DNA from: Lachnospiraceae bacterium Marseille-Q4251
GTDB taxonomy: Bacteria; Bacillota; Clostridia; Lachnospirales; Lachnospiraceae
Assembly: GCA_018223435.1 (NCBI GenBank)
Contig: JAGTTO010000001.1
Location: 186,001-250,000 of the forward strand
Length of the DNA: 64,000 nt
Reading direction: 5' to 3'
In this document: positions 62,865-64,000 of the stretch, piece by piece
Layout of the letters: every line of letters begins with the position of its first letter
Position numbering within the stretch: position 1 is the first letter of the stretch
Translations under genes and position numbers: made by a program
Notes under the pieces: model-generated
Told to the model about the DNA's origin: nothing
The model's database searches: none
The model's input: only the letters and a program-made list of their open reading frames with translations

Positions 62865-64000
62865 TTATTTACCAAGCTTTTCGATGGCTGCCTGGATTCT
62901 CTTGATGGACTCTTCTTTGCCCAGAACCTCAAGAATCTCTGTTGCGCCGGCCGGTGTCATCTGCTTACCGGAAAGAGCGGTACGGATGGGCCAGAGCACA
63001 TAGCCGTTCTTGTATCCTTTTTCTTTTGCGAAAGCAACCAGAGTCTCATAAAGAGCATCGTTGCTGTAATCCTCCTGGCTCTCAAGAACCGGCAGGATTT
63101 CCTGAAGAACCGTGAGGGAAGACTCCTCGGTGGTCTTCATTTTCTTATGTACATACATGGAACTGTCGTACTCCGGAACAGCCTCAAAGAAATCAACCAG
63201 ATCTTTGATATCCGGGAATACCTCGATACGGGTCTTCACCATCCCGGCAATCTTCTTCAGATCCAGATCGCGGTGAATCGTCTCTTTCAGGATCGGAAGA
63301 GCTCTCTCATAGAATTTATCGAAATCCATGGCTTTGATGTACTCGCCGTTCATCCATTTCAGCTTGTTGATATCGAAAACGGCCGGGGATTTGCTCATAT
63401 GGTGATAATCAAAAGCCTCTACCAGCTCCGAAAGGGAGAAAATTTCGCGGTTATCTGTCGGGCACCAGCCAAGAAGAGCCACATAGTTTACGACAGCCTC
63501 GGTCAGGAAGCCCTGATCGATCAGATCCTCATAGGAAGAATGGCCGCTTCTCTTGGAAAGCTTCTTATGCTCCTCATTGGTAATCAGCGGGCAGTGAACG
63601 TATACCGGCACATCCCAGCCAAATGCCTCGTAAAGAAGGTTGTATTTCGGTGCGGAAGACAGGTACTCATTTCCACGAACCACATGGGTGATACCCATCA
63701 GATGGTCGTCCACAACGTTGGCGAAGTTGTAGGTGGGATAGCCGTCGGATTTGATCAGAATCATATCGTCCAGCTCGGCGTTGGGCACTTCGATCACGCC
63801 ATAAATCTCATCCACGAAACGGGTCGTTCCCTCGGTCGGGGTGTTCTGACGGATAACGAAAGGCTTTCCTGCTGCCAGATTTGCCTCTACCTCTTCCTTG
63901 GAAAGATGCAGACAATGCTTATCGTAAACGATGATCTCTTTTCCGGCAACCTCCTGTTTTAAAGACTCCAGACGCTCTTTGTCGCAGAAGCAGTAGTATG
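62865..64000 (-). CDS. gltX: Glutamyl-tRNA synthetase, 5' end cut by window
   Basis: Class I synthetase charging tRNA-Glu, possibly also tRNA-Gln. The open reading frame continues off the right edge; 378 codons are visible. The KMSKS-type motif is [15 protein letters not shown] zinc site of the form CxC...CxH is visible near the edge ([12 protein letters not shown] and [11 protein letters not shown]), as in E. coli Glt[22 protein letters not shown] and [19 protein letters not shown] are conserved. The HIGH motif lies outside the window. It precedes the UvrD-like helicase by 2 bp. Confidence 0.97.
   Translation of the reverse strand, partial: YYCFCDKERLESLKQEVAGKEIIVYDKHCLHLSKEEVEANLAAGKPFVIRQNTPTEGTTRFVDEIYGVIEVPNAELDDMILIKSDGYPTYNFANVVDDHLMGITHVVRGNEYLSSAPKYNLLYEAFGWDVPVYVHCPLITNEEHKKLSKRSGHSSYEDLIDQGFLTEAVVNYVALLGWCPTDNREIFSLSELVEAFDYHHMSKSPAVFDINKLKWMNGEYIKAMDFDKFYERALPILKETIHRDLDLKKIAGMVKTRIEVFPDIKDLVDFFEAVPEYDSSMYVHKKMKTTEESSLTVLQEILPVLESQEDYSNDALYETLVAFAKEKGYKNGYVLWPIRTALSGKQMTPAGATEILEVLGKEESIKRIQAAIEKLGK

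Overview
The window reads as one continuous piece of a Firmicutes (class Clostridia) chromosome, most likely a gut Lachnospiraceae relative. The reasons are moderate G+C, strong AGGAGG-type ribosome binding sites, near-consensus sigma-A promoters, and gene blocks typical of that group: yceD-rpmF, plsX-acpP-rnc-smc-ftsY, pta-ackA, ACT/UPF0210, potABCD with a cupin-XRE regulator, and cell-wall-binding-repeat proteins. The family assignment is inference from gene content and order; no database was searched. Most genes lie on the minus strand. I see no transposase, phage gene, CRISPR array or rRNA, and no gene-free stretch longer than about 300 bases.

Layout. 1-7.1 kb (minus): plsX, acpP, rnc, smc, ftsY and a threonine dehydratase cut by the left edge. 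7.1-18.3 kb: a lone 80-aa plus-strand protein, then a minus-strand block of peptide-degrading enzymes (acetyltransferase, M28, M3, M24), a Sel1-repeat protein, and envelope genes (glycolipid glycosyltransferase, PlsY-like acyltransferase, D,D-carboxypeptidase, PHP phosphatase). 18.4-21.6 kb: pta, ackA, yceD, rpmF. 21.7-24.7 kb: tmcAL facing UPF0210 and an ACT protein. 24.7-24.9 kb holds a small transposon-like inverted-repeat element. 25-29.6 kb: MBL hydrolase, coaE, polA and a lone zinc-finger anti-sigma-like protein. Then come tRNA-Leu(CAA), trkA/trkH, a repeat-rich cell-wall protein, lysA, an LTA-synthase-like enzyme, pyk, a rhomboid-like protein and corA.

From 41 kb: aroC faces a lactonase-family protein across a 24-bp-stem terminator. 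A cupin-XRE regulator heads potABCD and a pseudouridine synthase. Next are a UPF0303 protein, a two-subunit ABC exporter, pepV, luxS (preceded by a 103-bp hairpin that begins at its promoter), a DUF5662 protein, a GH13 homologue that appears to have lost its catalytic residues, an ABC-F ATPase, xth, a DUF1292 protein, a UvrD-like helicase and gltX, which is cut by the right edge.

No large unknown multi-gene system is visible. The signals most worth following are: the 201-bp element with imperfect terminal inverted repeats and an 8-bp direct repeat at its ends; the luxS leader hairpin; two proteins that keep their fold but lack catalytic residues (the GH13 protein and the NlpC/P60 domain with Ser in place of Cys); the palindromic operator-like cluster before the polyamine regulator; and the separation of yceD-rpmF from plsX by an 11-kb insert.
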